NCBI GenBank assembly: GCA_945876435.1
Contig: CAMCOD010000017.1
Span: 1 to 34,245 of the forward strand
Direction: 5' to 3'
From: an uncultured Clostridia bacterium
Lineage (GTDB): Bacteria; Bacillota; Clostridia; Oscillospirales; Ruminococcaceae
DNA: 34,245 nt
Shown here: positions 1-7,948 of the stretch, piece after piece
Layout: each line of letters begins with the position of its first letter
Position numbering within the stretch: position 1 is the first letter of the stretch
Notes under the pieces: model-generated
The model's input: only the letters and a program-made list of their open reading frames with translations
Told to the model about the DNA's origin: nothing
Database searches by the model: none
Translations under genes and position numbers: made by a program

Positions 1-24
1 AGGGCTACGCCCGCATATGAAAAA

Positions 25-48
25 CCCCCGGCTTCGCCGGGGGATATT
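25..48 (+). terminator. Intrinsic terminator of an upstream gene
   Basis: An 8-bp GC-only stem (CCCCCGGC at 25-32, GCCGGGGG at 36-43) with a TTC loop is followed by ATATTTATTTT. It probably ends a gene lying left of the window. The 19 bases before it are too few to identify that gene. Confidence 0.8.
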
Positions 49-93
49 TATTTTGAATGACTGTTATCTTTTAGGATTATTTTAAGGACAGAA

Positions 94-102
94 TGCTATA
101 CT
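94..102 (+). promoter_or_regulatory. Extended -10 promoter for the lipoprotein gene
   Basis: TGC-TATACT at 94-102 matches an extended -10 element. The -35 region 17 bases upstream is poor. An AAGGGGG ribosome binding site at 115-121 precedes the ATG at 130. Confidence 0.5.
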
Positions 103-129
103 ACCCTATAAAATAAGGGGGTATGTTCC

Positions 130-1765
130 ATGAAAAAAGGAATTGCACTCATTCTGGCATCCTTGATGCTTTGCTCTATGGCTGCCTGCAATACCGAGAG
201 CGAAAATGCAGAAAAGAATAACAATCTAGAAAGTTTTGAAACAAGTTCTGCTGCTGAAACACCTGAGGAATTCACCGGCACTGTGATCCAGCTTTCCGAT
301 GATGCGATCACCGTCGATGGGGAAGCGATTTCCCAGGAGGAAAATGCCGCTGTTTACGCAGCAAATGACATTGTATTTTATCTGGAGGGCCAGGATTTCA
401 CCTATGGAGAAGGCAGTCAACAGGATGAACACAGTCAGGAAGAAGCTGACCGGCACACGGTGATCCATATCACACAAGCGGGTGATTATTCCCTTAGCGG
501 CAGCCTGTCCGCCGGCCAGATCGCCATCGACTTGGGAGAGGGCGCGGAAAACGATCCGACTGCGGTGGTTAACTTGTACTTGAACGGTGTGGATATCACC
601 TGCTCGGTAGCACCGGCTGTCATCTTCTATAATGTGTATGAATGCGGCTCCACCGATACGGAAAGCGCAAGCGAAACGGTAGATACATCTGCGGCGGGAG
701 CGAATGTTTATTTGGTCGACGGCACTGAAAACAACATCCTTGGTTCCTATGTTGCCCGGATTTATGAATCCGTAGAATTGAGCGAGGATGGAAATACAAT
801 CGTCAGCAGCAAGAAACTCCACAAATACGATGGAGCTTTTTACTCCAAACAAACAATGAACATAAACGGCAATACCGGTATTCTGAATATCCAAGCAGAC
901 AACGAAGGACTGGATTCTGAGCTGCACCTGACCATTAACGGCGGCATCATCAACATCACTTCCGGCAATGACGGCATCAATACCAATGAGGATGGCGTCT
1001 CTGTCACCACCATCAACGGCGGTGAACTGAACATTGTCGTTGACGGCTCCACCGGCGAAGGAGACGGCATTGACTCCAATGGCTGGTCATCAACGGCGGA
1101 AAAATCACTTCTTCCGCCTGCGCGGTAAGCGGTGATACTGGCATTGACTCAGACATGGGAATTTATCTCAACGGCGGCACAGTAATTGCTTCCGGCAATA
1201 TGCTGGATCGCCTGGAGGAAGGTAGCCAAACCTATGCGGTGCTCTCTTTCGCGCAAGCACAACAGGGAGGCAATACCTACACTCTGCGGGATGCAGAAGG
1301 AAACCTTGTCCTGGTAGCCACTCCCGTTAACAATTTCTCCTATTTGCTCGTTTCTGTCCCGGATTTGGCGGAGGGAACGTATACGTTGTGGCAGGGCGAT
1401 ACTCAACTTTCTTACAGCACAACTGCGGTAGGAGGAATGATGGGTCATATGGGCGGACAGATGATGAAACCGGAAAAATTCCAGAAAAATCCGGATGGCA
1501 CCATCACTCTTCCTGACGGTACTACCGTTAATCCGGATGAAATGCCAACTTGCGGTTCCTTTAACAAGGAAGATTTCCAGAAAAAGCCGGATAATTTCGT
1601 CCCTCCGCTGGATGGCAGCACCATAAACCCTGAAGGAAAAAAGAACCGGAGGGGCAATTCCAGCCTCCTGAGAACGCGGAATCCATCAATTCCGCCGAGG
1701 CATCCCCCGAATTCACCATCGTTGCCGGAGAGAACACATTTGGTAGCATCGCGGCAGTGGAATAA
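130..1765 (+). pseudogene. Carbohydrate-binding (Cthe_2159-like) lipoprotein gene with two frame breaks
   Basis: The gene starts at ATG 130 with a lipoprotein signal peptide; the lipobox is CSMAAC, with the lipidated Cys at residue 20. Its body has the repeated INGG / GDGIDSNG / GIYLNGG strands of the beta-helical Cthe_2159 family (PF14262), which are cell-surface polysaccharide-binding proteins. The first frame closes at 1128, but family-like sequence (LVINGGKITSSACAVSGDTG, from 1083) continues in the -1 frame. That break fits loss of one G at 1084-1086. A second -1 break lies at the A6 run 1637-1642. Downstream of it the -1 frame reads a plausible acidic tail ending at TAA 1763-1765, whereas the unshifted frame runs into an Arg/Pro-rich tail ending at 1772. 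Restored, the protein would be about 545 residues. It may be a decaying gene, homopolymer sequencing error, or (second site only) programmed frameshifting. Confidence 0.75.
1637..1668 (+). other. Candidate -1 slippery site with downstream hairpin
   Basis: A-AAA-AAG at 1637-1643 is the classic bacterial -1 slippery heptamer and lies in the correct register of the incoming reading frame (GGA AAA AAG). Four bases downstream, GGAGG (1648-1652) can pair with CCTCC (1664-1668). A -1 slip leads to the stop at 1763-1765. A simple one-base deletion in an A7 run gives the same picture. Confidence 0.35.
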
Positions 1766-1800
1766 TATTTGATTTCTTCTTTATTCCTTTCTCTTAACAA

Positions 1801-1837
1801 AAACAAGGCTTCGGATCACGATCCGAAGCCTTGTTTT
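1801..1837. terminator. Bidirectional terminator
   Basis: A 16-bp perfect stem (1801-1816 with 1821-1836) has a CACG loop, with an A-run on the left and TTTT on the right. It serves both the lipoprotein gene on the plus strand and the DUF378 gene on the minus strand. Confidence 0.85.
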
Positions 1838-1860
1838 GTTACTGTCTGCGGCGAAAAAGT

Positions 1861-2067
1861 TTATTTCCCCATATTGATGGCATCGTCTCGAAAGAAAAAC
1901 GAGATCGCCCAAAGGCCTGCCAGTGCCACCAGTGTATACACGATTCGGCTGCCGATGGCCGCGGAACCCCCAAAGAGAGCCGCTACCAAATCGTACTGAA
2001 AAATACCAATGCTGCCCCAGTTCAGGGCACCGATGACGACCAGCGCCAGCGCAATTTTATCAAGCAT
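1861..2067 (-). CDS. DUF378 family small membrane protein
   Basis: A 68-residue protein with two hydrophobic segments, roughly residues 4-30 (ALALVVIGALNWGSIGIF) and 40-60 (IVYTLVALAGLWAISFF). The NWG motif near the end of the first segment, the small size and the two-helix layout are typical of DUF378 (PF04070, YuzA-like), whose role is unknown. The start at 2067 follows an AAGGAG site 8 bases upstream. It appears to be a single-gene unit. The convergent lipoprotein gene is separated by a shared terminator. Confidence 0.85.
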   Translation of the reverse strand: MLDKIALALVVIGALNWGSIGIFQYDLVAALFGGSAAIGSRIVYTLVALAGLWAISFFFRDDAINMGK

Positions 2068-2157
2068 AACTATCGCTCCTTTTCAGAGAAGTTGTTCATA
2101 GTCTGCCCTGATCCGCTGTGTTTATTACAAATCAATCCAAAAAAGGCAAAAGAAAAA

Positions 2158-2178
2158 GGCATCGGGATCAACGATGCC
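2158..2178 (-). terminator. Terminator of the AbrB-like gene
   Basis: Read on the minus strand, GGCATCG and CGATGCC pair around a 7-base loop, and TTTTTCTTTT follows. It lies 20 bases after the stop of the regulator gene. Confidence 0.85.
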
Positions 2179-2197
2179 TCTATCGACAGAAATTGCT

Positions 2198-2437
2198 TTA
2201 TTTGTTCAGGGCTGCTCTGCACTCTGCACAGATATTTCTGCCCTTATAGTTGATAATGTTGTCTGCGCTTCCACAGAAAATGCAGGCTGGTTCGTATTTC
2301 TGGAGAACAATTTTGTCATTGTCAACGAAAATCTCCAGAGAATCTTTTTCGTTGATGTTGAGGGTTCTTCTCAACTCGATTGGCAGTACGATACGGCCGA
2401 GCTCGTCAACTTTTCTCACAATACCAGTAGATTTCAT
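2198..2437 (-). CDS. AbrB/SpoVT-type transition-state regulator with C-terminal zinc ribbon
   Basis: A 79-residue DNA-binding protein. Residues 1-48 form a swapped-hairpin AbrB domain, recognisable from STGIVRKVDELGRIVLPIEL and the RRTLNI segment. The tail holds two cysteine pairs (CIFC and CAEC, 16 residues apart) that should bind zinc. Proteins of this type in Bacillota act as dimeric or tetrameric regulators of growth-phase transition and sporulation genes. The start at 2437 is supported by AAAGGAG 9 bases upstream. It is followed by its own terminator, so it is probably monocistronic. Its targets cannot be inferred from the context. Confidence 0.9.
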   Translation of the reverse strand: MKSTGIVRKVDELGRIVLPIELRRTLNINEKDSLEIFVDNDKIVLQKYEPACIFCGSADNIINYKGRNICAECRAALNK

Positions 2438-2743
2438 GTTCCATTTCTCCTTTGATGTGTAGTGTGTCTGATTAGTACGATGATTCTTTTCTATTCCGAA
2501 CCCTGATCCATGGATGGAACAGAAAGAGGAGTTTGGGGCTGTCAGAAGGAGCTTGGTACAAAATTAAGCTGCCAGCGCACGGTTGCAAAAAATTTGGTGG
2601 CGAACCGGAGATGAGTCTGTGCATCTTCGCAGCTAATCATGTTAAAAACTGGAATCCGTTTTGTGATGCTATTCCTCCTAACGAAAAAATCATACCATGT
2701 TATCAAGAAAATTACAACTGAAAATCTGTAAAAAACTGTTGGT
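2438..2743. other. Intergenic region without a recognisable gene
   Basis: About 306 bases between the start of the AbrB-like gene and the end of the DUF3006 gene. It should hold the promoter of the regulator on the minus strand, but I see no convincing -35/-10 pair. Short frames here lack a ribosome binding site and any family resemblance. Confidence 0.5.
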
Positions 2744-2965
2744 TTAACGTAATAAAAGGCATTTTCGCAGATTTTTTGCATATTCCTGCCGTTTTTTTGT
2801 TTCTTCTGACGAAGGAAGCGCTTGGCCATTATCCATTATTTGGAACCAAGTTCCCTCTGCTGTATTTTCCGGAAAGCGCTCCCGCAGGATCTCCAGCCGT
2901 TTTCCTTCTTCGCTGTGGCAAACCGCAAGATCCCCTTCCCAGCGGTCAATCACCCAGAATTCCAT
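2744..2965 (-). CDS. DUF3006 domain protein
   Basis: A 73-residue protein beginning MEFWVIDRWEGDLAVCHSEE. The IDRWEGDxAV opening, the GKRLEI strand and the later EGTWF strand match DUF3006, a small beta-rich domain of unknown function. I chose ATG 2965 because AAAGGATG sits just upstream, inside the end of the preceding gene. The frame could begin earlier (3007), but that start has no such site. Only four bases separate it from the upstream metallo-hydrolase, so the two are translationally coupled. DUF3006 proteins commonly neighbour ComEC-like metallo-hydrolases. Confidence 0.8.
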   Translation of the reverse strand: MEFWVIDRWEGDLAVCHSEEGKRLEILRERFPENTAEGTWFQIMDNGQALPSSEETKKRQEYAKNLRKCLLLR

Positions 2966-2969
2966 AAAA

Positions 2970-3980
2970 TCATCCTTTCTCTGTGGAATATTCAATGGTA
3001 TAGCCATCGGTCACTATGGTTATCGTGCCGTTAATATCGGTTCTTCGATATGGTATATCCGCATTTTTCAGCTTTTTGAGGGTTGACGAATTGGGGTGAC
3101 CATAGCTGTTTCCCTGTCCGCAGGAGATCGTCGCAAAACCTGGCGAAGCAGCCTTAAAATAAGCGCTGCTGGAAGAAGTGGAGCTGCCATGATGTCCCAT
3201 GGTCATCACATCCACATCCAAGTCCACCCCGGAGGCCAGAATCGCTTTTTCTTCGCTTTCCTCCGCATCACCGTTGAACAGGAAGGAGCGCTCACCGAAG
3301 TCCACCCGGCACACCAAAGAGCAGTTATTCAAATCATTGGGAGTTCCCTGAGGACCCAATACGGTGAGAATGCCTCCGCCGCCCAAATCATAGGTGGTAC
3401 CTACCTCCGGTTCCCGATAGGGAATACGTCCAATATCCAGCTGTTCCAGAACGTCGGTATAGGTTTTCGTTGACGGCACCAGGTTTTCCGGCATGGCTCC
3501 CATCCAAAATTCCGCTGTGGGTATGGCCGCCAGTACCGTATCCATCCCGCCAATGTGGTCAGAATGGGCATGGGTGCCAATGGCTAAATCCAAGGAAGTG
3601 ATCCCCAAACTTTCCAGATGGGCCAGAACCTCATCTCCTTTATCGTTTTCACCGGCATCAATCAAAACCGCTTTTTCCGCTGTGGTGATCAGGATGCTTT
3701 CCCCCTGCCCCACATCAATAATATCCACCCGCAGCGTGCCTTCGGCTATAGCCGGCTCCTCCGGAAGCGGATCACCATAGAGGATCTCATCTATGGTAAG
3801 CAGAATTTCTTCCGCCTTTGCCATAGCGGTCTCTATGGTTTCCCGAAAATCTCTGCTTTTCATGGCACGAACGCCGAAAAACAGCAGCAACGCTACCAAA
3901 AAGCCACTGATGAAGGTCAGCAGCCATAGCGGAAGGCCGAATACTTCTGTGACTTTTTTACTTTTTCTTCTTTTGGCCAT
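2970..3980 (-). CDS. ComEC/Rec2-like MBL-fold metallo-hydrolase, membrane-anchored
   Basis: A 336-residue protein with a basic cytoplasmic N-terminus and one membrane segment at about residues 16-37, so the catalytic domain should face outside. The beta-lactamase fold begins near residue 83 (LRVDIIDVGQGESILI) and carries the metal-binding HAHSDH at 137-142, followed by further metal ligands in FNGDAEESEE and MTMGHHGSST. It resembles the C-terminal domain of ComEC, which hydrolyses nucleic acid strands in DNA uptake, but it lacks the ComEC channel. Its substrate is therefore open: nucleic acid or phosphodiester are possible. It is first in a two-gene unit with the DUF3006 gene. Confidence 0.88.
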   Translation of the reverse strand: MAKRRKSKKVTEVFGLPLWLLTFISGFLVALLLFFGVRAMKSRDFRETIETAMAKAEEILLTIDEILYGDPLPEEPAIAEGTLRVDIIDVGQGESILITTAEKAVLIDAGENDKGDEVLAHLESLGITSLDLAIGTHAHSDHIGGMDTVLAAIPTAEFWMGAMPENLVPSTKTYTDVLEQLDIGRIPYREPEVGTTYDLGGGGILTVLGPQGTPNDLNNCSLVCRVDFGERSFLFNGDAEESEEKAILASGVDLDVDVMTMGHHGSSTSSSSAYFKAASPGFATISCGQGNSYGHPNSSTLKKLKNADIPYRRTDINGTITIVTDGYTIEYSTEKG

Positions 3981-4008
3981 TGTCTATCCTCTTTCTATGT
4001 TGTGCATA

Positions 4009-4038
4009 AAAGGCGTTTTCATCACCGAAAACGCCTTT
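4009..4038 (-). terminator. Terminator of ygiQ
   Basis: A 12-bp perfect stem (AAAGGCGTTTTC with GAAAACGCCTTT, 6-base loop) lies 11 bases past the ygiQ stop on the minus strand. The U-tract is short and is formed partly by the stem itself. Confidence 0.7.
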
Positions 4039-4048
4039 GGCTGCTTTT

Positions 4049-5971
4049 TTATTTTTTTCGTCTGGAGACAGAGGATTTTTTCCCTTCCCCATGGCTTTTC
4101 CCCCCGTGTTTTCCTCGGAAAGATGCTGTTTGTGCCGTCGTTTCCCGTTTTTCCCGCTGCTGGCGAAGGTACTGGGCATCCGCCGGAACAAGACAATCCC
4201 CTCGGCTGCCGATCAGATCTTCTCGGTGAGCGGCAATGAGCGCCTGGATTACTTCACGCTGATTTTCCTTTTTGTAATACTGCATCAGCGTTCGCTGCAT
4301 GTATTTTTCCTTTGGATCCCGGGGAACATATACTTCTTCCAGTGTCTCCGGGTCTAAACCGGTGTAGAACATACAGGTAGAGGATGTGCCCGGCGTGGGA
4401 TAGAAATCCTGAACCTGCTCCGGTCGCATATGATTGCGTTTCAGGTAAACTGCCAGCTCCACCGCGTCATTCAGCGTACAGCCCGGATGGGAGGACATGA
4501 GATAAGGCACCAGATATTGCTCCTTGCCGGCCCGTTTCGTCTCATCATAAAAAGCTTTGACAAATTTATTGAAATCCTGGATATGCGGCTTGCCCATTTT
4601 ATCCAGAACGTGGTTGACACAGTGCTCCGGCGCCACCTTCAGCTGTCCGCTGATGTGATAGCGCACCAGCTCCTGCAGGAAGGTGGGGTTTTTATCCGCC
4701 ATCAGATAGTCATAGCGGATACCGGAACGAACAAAGACCTTTTTAACGCCCTTAATGGCCCGCAGCTTCCGCAGCAGCTCCACATATTCCATGTGGTCGA
4801 TGTCCATATTGGGACAAGGTTTGGGCGCCAGACATTTGCGATTTTGACAAAGGCCATGCTCCAGCTGTTTTTTGCAGGAAGGGTAACGGAAATTGGCGGT
4901 CGGGCCGCCCACATCGTGGATATAACCCTTGAAATTAGGGTTATGCGTCATGGCCTCAGCCTCTTTCAGGATGGATTCCTCACTGCGGGAAACCACCTGG
5001 CGGCCCTGGTGGAAGGTAATCGCGCAGAAATTACAGTTGCCGAAGCAGCCTCTGTTCTGAACGATGGAAAATTCCACCTCCTTGATGGCATCCACGCCGC
5101 CCAAGGCCTCATAATCCGGGTGATAAGTACGCTGATAGGGCAGTTCAAAGACCTGATCCAACTCCTCCCGGGTCAATGTTGGCATAGGCGGATTCTGCAC
5201 CAGATACAAATCATCCCCATGCTTTTGCACAATGTGTTTGCCGTAGACAGCATCCTGCCAGATGGTCTGGATCTGGTGGGCTTTGGCGTAAGAGAGCTTG
5301 TTTTCACTCACTTTCTGGTACGAAGCACAGGCAATGTAATCAGCGGGCAGCTCGCTTTGGCTGCACAGATAGCATACATTGCGGATGTGGCGCATTTCCT
5401 TTGGTGTTTTGCCCTCTTTAAAGCAACCGCAGATCTGGCTGATCGTCTTTTCCCCCATGCCATACAACAGCAGATCCGCCTGCGCATCCAGCAGCAGAGA
5501 GGGCCGCACAGCGTCATCCCAATAGTCATAATGGGCAAATCGCCGCAGGGATGCTTCCAAACCGCCAACCAGAATATAGCTGTCCGGATACAGCTGACGC
5601 AGCGCGCGGCTGTATACAATGGCCGCTCTGTCTGGTCGTCTGCCGGCTCGGCCGCCTGGGGTATAAGCATCGTCGCTGCGCTTTCTCTTAGCGGCAGTAT
5701 AATGCGCAACCATGGAGTCAATGTTGCCTCCGGTCACCAGAAAAGCGTATTTTGGTTTTCCAAAGATCTGGTAGTCCTCCGGTTTCACCGGCTGAGAGAT
5801 GATACCAATGGAGAAACCCAGCGCTTCAATGACGCGGGAAATGATGGCTGCACCGAAACTGGGGTGATCCACATAGGCGTCCCCAATAATATAAACAAAA
5901 TCCAATGTATTCCAGCCCCGCGCTTTGGCGTCGGCCATAGTCACCGGAAGAAATTTCGAACGATCTGGCAT
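4049..5971 (-). CDS. ygiQ: YgiQ family radical SAM protein
   Basis: A 640-residue UPF0313/YgiQ protein. The N-terminal part (1-290) is a cobalamin-binding-like domain (DFVYIIGDAYVDHPSFGAAI, ILVGGLEASLRRFAHYDYW). The radical SAM core follows, with the cluster motif CFGNCNFC (Cys309, Cys313, Cys316). The C-terminal YgiQ domain carries YLVPYLMSSHPGC and QVQDFYPTPGT, and the protein ends in a basic tail. The reaction catalysed by this family is not known to me. I placed the start at ATG 5971 (MPDRSKFLPVT) because AAAGGACG precedes it and because family homology starts there. The open frame extends to 6127 without a ribosome binding site. The gene is divergent from the MazG-like gene. Confidence 0.93.
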   Translation of the reverse strand: MPDRSKFLPVTMADAKARGWNTLDFVYIIGDAYVDHPSFGAAIISRVIEALGFSIGIISQPVKPEDYQIFGKPKYAFLVTGGNIDSMVAHYTAAKRKRSDDAYTPGGRAGRRPDRAAIVYSRALRQLYPDSYILVGGLEASLRRFAHYDYWDDAVRPSLLLDAQADLLLYGMGEKTISQICGCFKEGKTPKEMRHIRNVCYLCSQSELPADYIACASYQKVSENKLSYAKAHQIQTIWQDAVYGKHIVQKHGDDLYLVQNPPMPTLTREELDQVFELPYQRTYHPDYEALGGVDAIKEVEFSIVQNRGCFGNCNFCAITFHQGRQVVSRSEESILKEAEAMTHNPNFKGYIHDVGGPTANFRYPSCKKQLEHGLCQNRKCLAPKPCPNMDIDHMEYVELLRKLRAIKGVKKVFVRSGIRYDYLMADKNPTFLQELVRYHISGQLKVAPEHCVNHVLDKMGKPHIQDFNKFVKAFYDETKRAGKEQYLVPYLMSSHPGCTLNDAVELAVYLKRNHMRPEQVQDFYPTPGTSSTCMFYTGLDPETLEEVYVPRDPKEKYMQRTLMQYYKKENQREVIQALIAAHREDLIGSRGDCLVPADAQYLRQQREKRETTAQTASFRGKHGGKSHGEGKKSSVSRRKK

Positions 5972-6011
5972 AGTCCACCCGTCCTTTCTAAAAATTCTAA
6001 GAAAACCATGT

Positions 6012-6047
6012 GTCTGCGAAGGCAGACGCTTTGATTTTAGTATAGCA
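6012..6047 (-). promoter_or_regulatory. ygiQ promoter (-10) and leader hairpin
   Basis: On the minus strand TGC-TATACT (6047-6039) forms an extended -10 element. In the leader just downstream, GTCTGC and GCAGAC pair around CTTC (6027-6012). No U-run follows, so this is a leader stem rather than a terminator. Confidence 0.55.
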
Positions 6048-6070
6048 TAAATCCGGCCCGGTGAAAATAT

Positions 6071-6099
6071 TTGACAAACGGTTTTTCCTTCGGTATCAT
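6071..6099 (+). promoter_or_regulatory. Promoter of the MazG-like gene
   Basis: TTGACA (6071-6076) and TATCAT (6094-6099) are separated by exactly 17 bases, 44 bases before the start codon. This is a near-consensus housekeeping promoter. Confidence 0.8.
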
Positions 6100-6142
6100 A
6101 TGGTAAAAGAGCGATTTGTTTTTCCACAGGAGGCGTTTAGTT

Positions 6143-6505
6143 ATGTTGAATGATCTGACCATTTCCGATATTCTGGCCATGCAGAAGGAGCTTCACGATT
6201 TCCATGACCCGGAGGGCACAAAATGGACGCCGCTTAAACCATCCGGAGCCCACAATTATCTGCTGTATATGATCGAAGAGGTCGGCGAAGCCATCGCTAT
6301 CATGAAAAAGAAGGGCGACAGCAGCATTATGGAAGATACGGCTGTGCGGGCCCATTTTGTAGAGGAGCTTGGGGATGTGCTGATGTATTATAGCGCGGTA
6401 CTCCTCAGCTACGGCATTACCCCTGAGGAGTTCTCCACTATCTTTTATGAAAAACACCAGCGCAATATAGGACGGGATTTTCATCGGGAATATGAGGAGA
6501 AATAG
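6143..6505 (+). CDS. MazG-like nucleotide pyrophosphohydrolase
   Basis: A 120-residue all-helical protein. It carries the two metal-binding helices of the MazG superfamily: EEVGE at 45-49 and EELGD at 74-78. Such enzymes hydrolyse nucleoside triphosphates to monophosphates plus pyrophosphate and often clean up damaged or non-canonical nucleotides. The single-domain length is about half that of full MazG. The start is ATG 6143, which has AGGAGG 9 bases upstream. An in-frame codon at 6116 lies before that site and is unlikely. It is monocistronic, with its own consensus promoter and terminator. Its substrate cannot be read from the sequence. Confidence 0.88.
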   Translation: MLNDLTISDILAMQKELHDFHDPEGTKWTPLKPSGAHNYLLYMIEEVGEAIAIMKKKGDSSIMEDTAVRAHFVEELGDVLMYYSAVLLSYGITPEEFSTIFYEKHQRNIGRDFHREYEEK

Positions 6506-6519
6506 GAAAAGTAAGAAAA

Positions 6520-6542
6520 GGACGGCTAAAGCCGTCCTTTTT
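6520..6542. terminator. Bidirectional terminator
   Basis: The GGACGGC/GCCGTCC stem with a TAAA loop is flanked by an A-run and a T-run. It lies between the convergent MazG-like and kinase genes. Confidence 0.85.
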
Positions 6543-7053
6543 ATAGTTCATAATCCACGGAATAATCGTCGTCGATAAGCAGATAAGGGCAGCCGTATTC
6601 TCTGCACAGCCTGAGATTTTCTCGATTGTCCCGCAGCAGCAGCTGTTCTGTCAGCCAAGAATCATCCACACGTCGTTCGATCACATTCGCGTGAGCTTTA
6701 ATGTCCGCCAAGTGCCGTCGGATATAGTTGTCACTCATCACCAGGCAAATAAAACGGATCTGCTCCCGATACTCCGCAGAAAAATCCGTTTCCCAGTCAA
6801 AAGGGATATAACAGCCCTCCACAATCAAATTCTGACGGTTTTCTACCGCTGTTTTGATCATCTCCCGCACAATAGGCCAGAGATAGACGCATAATTCTTC
6901 GTCATCCTCCGGAGTCAGGTCTGTTTGGCCGCTGCGGATCAGCCCCATTTTCAGATGGTCGATGGAAAGGTAGGGAAAATGATACTTTTCCAGCAGTTTT
7001 TGGGCCAGCGCCGTCTTACCGCAATGGGAGGCGCCGGAAATCAGGATGATCAT
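6541..7053 (-). CDS. P-loop small-molecule kinase-like protein
   Basis: A 170-residue protein starting MIILISGASHCGKTALAQKL. The Walker A motif is GASHCGKT (7-14), followed by a DxxK substrate-side segment (SIDHLKMGLI), VEGCYIPF, and a lid-like arginine region (RRHLADIKAH, IERRVDD). It looks like a nucleotide or small-molecule kinase of the AAA_33/shikimate-kinase-like group, but I cannot name the acceptor. I chose ATG 7053 because its first four bases are shared with the stop of the upstream DUF402 gene (ATGA overlap) and because Walker A then sits near the N-terminus. The two genes should be translationally coupled. Confidence 0.75.
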   Translation of the reverse strand: MIILISGASHCGKTALAQKLLEKYHFPYLSIDHLKMGLIRSGQTDLTPEDDEELCVYLWPIVREMIKTAVENRQNLIVEGCYIPFDWETDFSAEYREQIRFICLVMSDNYIRRHLADIKAHANVIERRVDDSWLTEQLLLRDNRENLRLCREYGCPYLLIDDDYSVDYEL

Positions 7054-7589
7054 ACGTTCCTCCTCAATTCCTTTTCCAGTTCCCTGCAAAATTCCTGCAA
7101 TTGAGGCAGTCTTTCCGGCAGCTCTTTCATCAGTTTCCCCGCGCAATCATGAGCAAGAGCGTGCTGCTCCGCTGTAATATCCCCAGAAGCCAGGGCTTCG
7201 TCCAGTTCGTCCTCATCCAGCAGGTCCAGGCGGCCATCCGGCATCAAAACCACATCCAGGTAAAGGTCCCAAAACCAGCTGTCCCGGCTGCCCAGCAGGT
7301 GATTTTCCAGTGTAATATCAAAATAATACTGCGTCAGCGCTCCGTTGGGCGCAAGCATGGCAGTCAGCCACCAGTGCTGCCCCTCCACAGCGATTTGCAG
7401 CCAACTGTAGCCATCGTCGGCGATGACAACCGGTTCTCCCCGAAACGTCCCAACAGCAGGCGCGCTCACTTTTTCAATTTGGATCAGAGCTGCCTCACCT
7501 TTTTGACCATTTTTCTCCCAACAGCAGTGGGAATCTTTCCGCTCCAGCACTCTGGACCAGTCATAGCGGCCCAATCTCTTCCGTTTCAT
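7050..7589 (-). CDS. DUF402 family protein (possible nucleoside phosphatase)
   Basis: A 179-residue protein. The segment WFWDLYLDVVLMPDGRLDLL followed by DEDELDEALASGDI is the signature of DUF402 (PF04167). Its acidic cluster binds divalent metal, and studied members act as nucleoside di/triphosphatases. The start at 7589 (MKRKRLGRYDW) has GGAGAGG just upstream; the longer frame to 7637 does not. It overlaps the downstream kinase by four bases. The pairing with a kinase suggests a nucleotide-related task, which is inference only. Confidence 0.8.
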   Translation of the reverse strand: MKRKRLGRYDWSRVLERKDSHCCWEKNGQKGEAALIQIEKVSAPAVGTFRGEPVVIADDGYSWLQIAVEGQHWWLTAMLAPNGALTQYYFDITLENHLLGSRDSWFWDLYLDVVLMPDGRLDLLDEDELDEALASGDITAEQHALAHDCAGKLMKELPERLPQLQEFCRELEKELRRNV

Positions 7590-7667
7590 CGTACCTCTCC
7601 TTCGTCGATCCATCAAACTCCTGTCCAACCTGCACAAAATGACGCTTACAAAATAAAGCTCTTCTTC

Positions 7668-7676
7668 ATTTTAGCA
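7668..7676 (-). promoter_or_regulatory. Possible extended -10 for the DUF402-kinase unit
   Basis: TGC-TAAAAT on the minus strand, about 80 bases upstream of the DUF402 start. No good -35 is visible, so this is a weak call. Confidence 0.35.
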
Positions 7677-7725
7677 CAAATCGAAAAGAATAGCTACAAA
7701 AGCCGAAAAAACGGGAAAAAATCGC

Positions 7726-7754
7726 TTGACAAAGCCAACAGAATACAATATAAT
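7726..7754 (+). promoter_or_regulatory. Consensus promoter of rplJL
   Basis: TTGACA (7726-7731), a 17-base spacer, and TATAAT (7749-7754). Both hexamers are perfect, as expected for a highly expressed ribosomal protein operon. Confidence 0.92.
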
Positions 7755-7762
7755 AATAAAGC

Positions 7763-7911
7763 TGTCATAGTTCCAAAGACAGCAGGTGCATCTGCTGAAA
7801 GGCTTCTCCTGGGAAGCTGCCTGCCGAGGAAATAGTGATGAAATTGATTGTCCCAAGGGACTTTACGATGAATTCATTCGCTCTTTCCTGTAGGAAAGGG
7901 CGTTTTCTTTT
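7763..7911 (+). ncRNA. L10 leader (ribosomal protein autoregulatory element)
   Basis: The leader between the promoter and rplJ contains the conserved L10-binding elements AAAGACAGCAGGTGC (from 7776) and CTGCCGAGG (7820s), which form the kink-turn-like receptor for the L10-L12 complex in Bacillota. It ends in an intrinsic terminator (7879-7911). Excess L10 should bind and favour termination. The family is RF00557. The exact ends are my estimate. Confidence 0.85.
7879..7911 (+). terminator. Attenuator terminator of the L10 leader
   Basis: The CGCTCTTTCC/GGAAAGGGCG stem has a TGTA loop (7879-7902) and is followed by TTTTCTTTT. It lies 38 bases before rplJ, so it acts as a premature terminator. 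Confidence 0.88.
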
Positions 7912-7948
7912 ACTTGCACCTGAACAAAATTTCAGGAGGTGAATTGAT

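Noticed and set aside
226-927. 233-codon minus-strand frame
   Set aside because: Antisense to the Cthe_2159-like lipoprotein gene, with no start signal.
2533-2721. 62-codon plus-strand frame between the regulator and DUF3006 genes
   Set aside because: No ribosome binding site, no recognisable motif, and an amino acid make-up unlike a real protein.
4430-6034. 534-codon plus-strand frame
   Set aside because: Antisense to ygiQ. The minus-strand product has clear radical SAM motifs, and this frame has no ribosome binding site or family resemblance.
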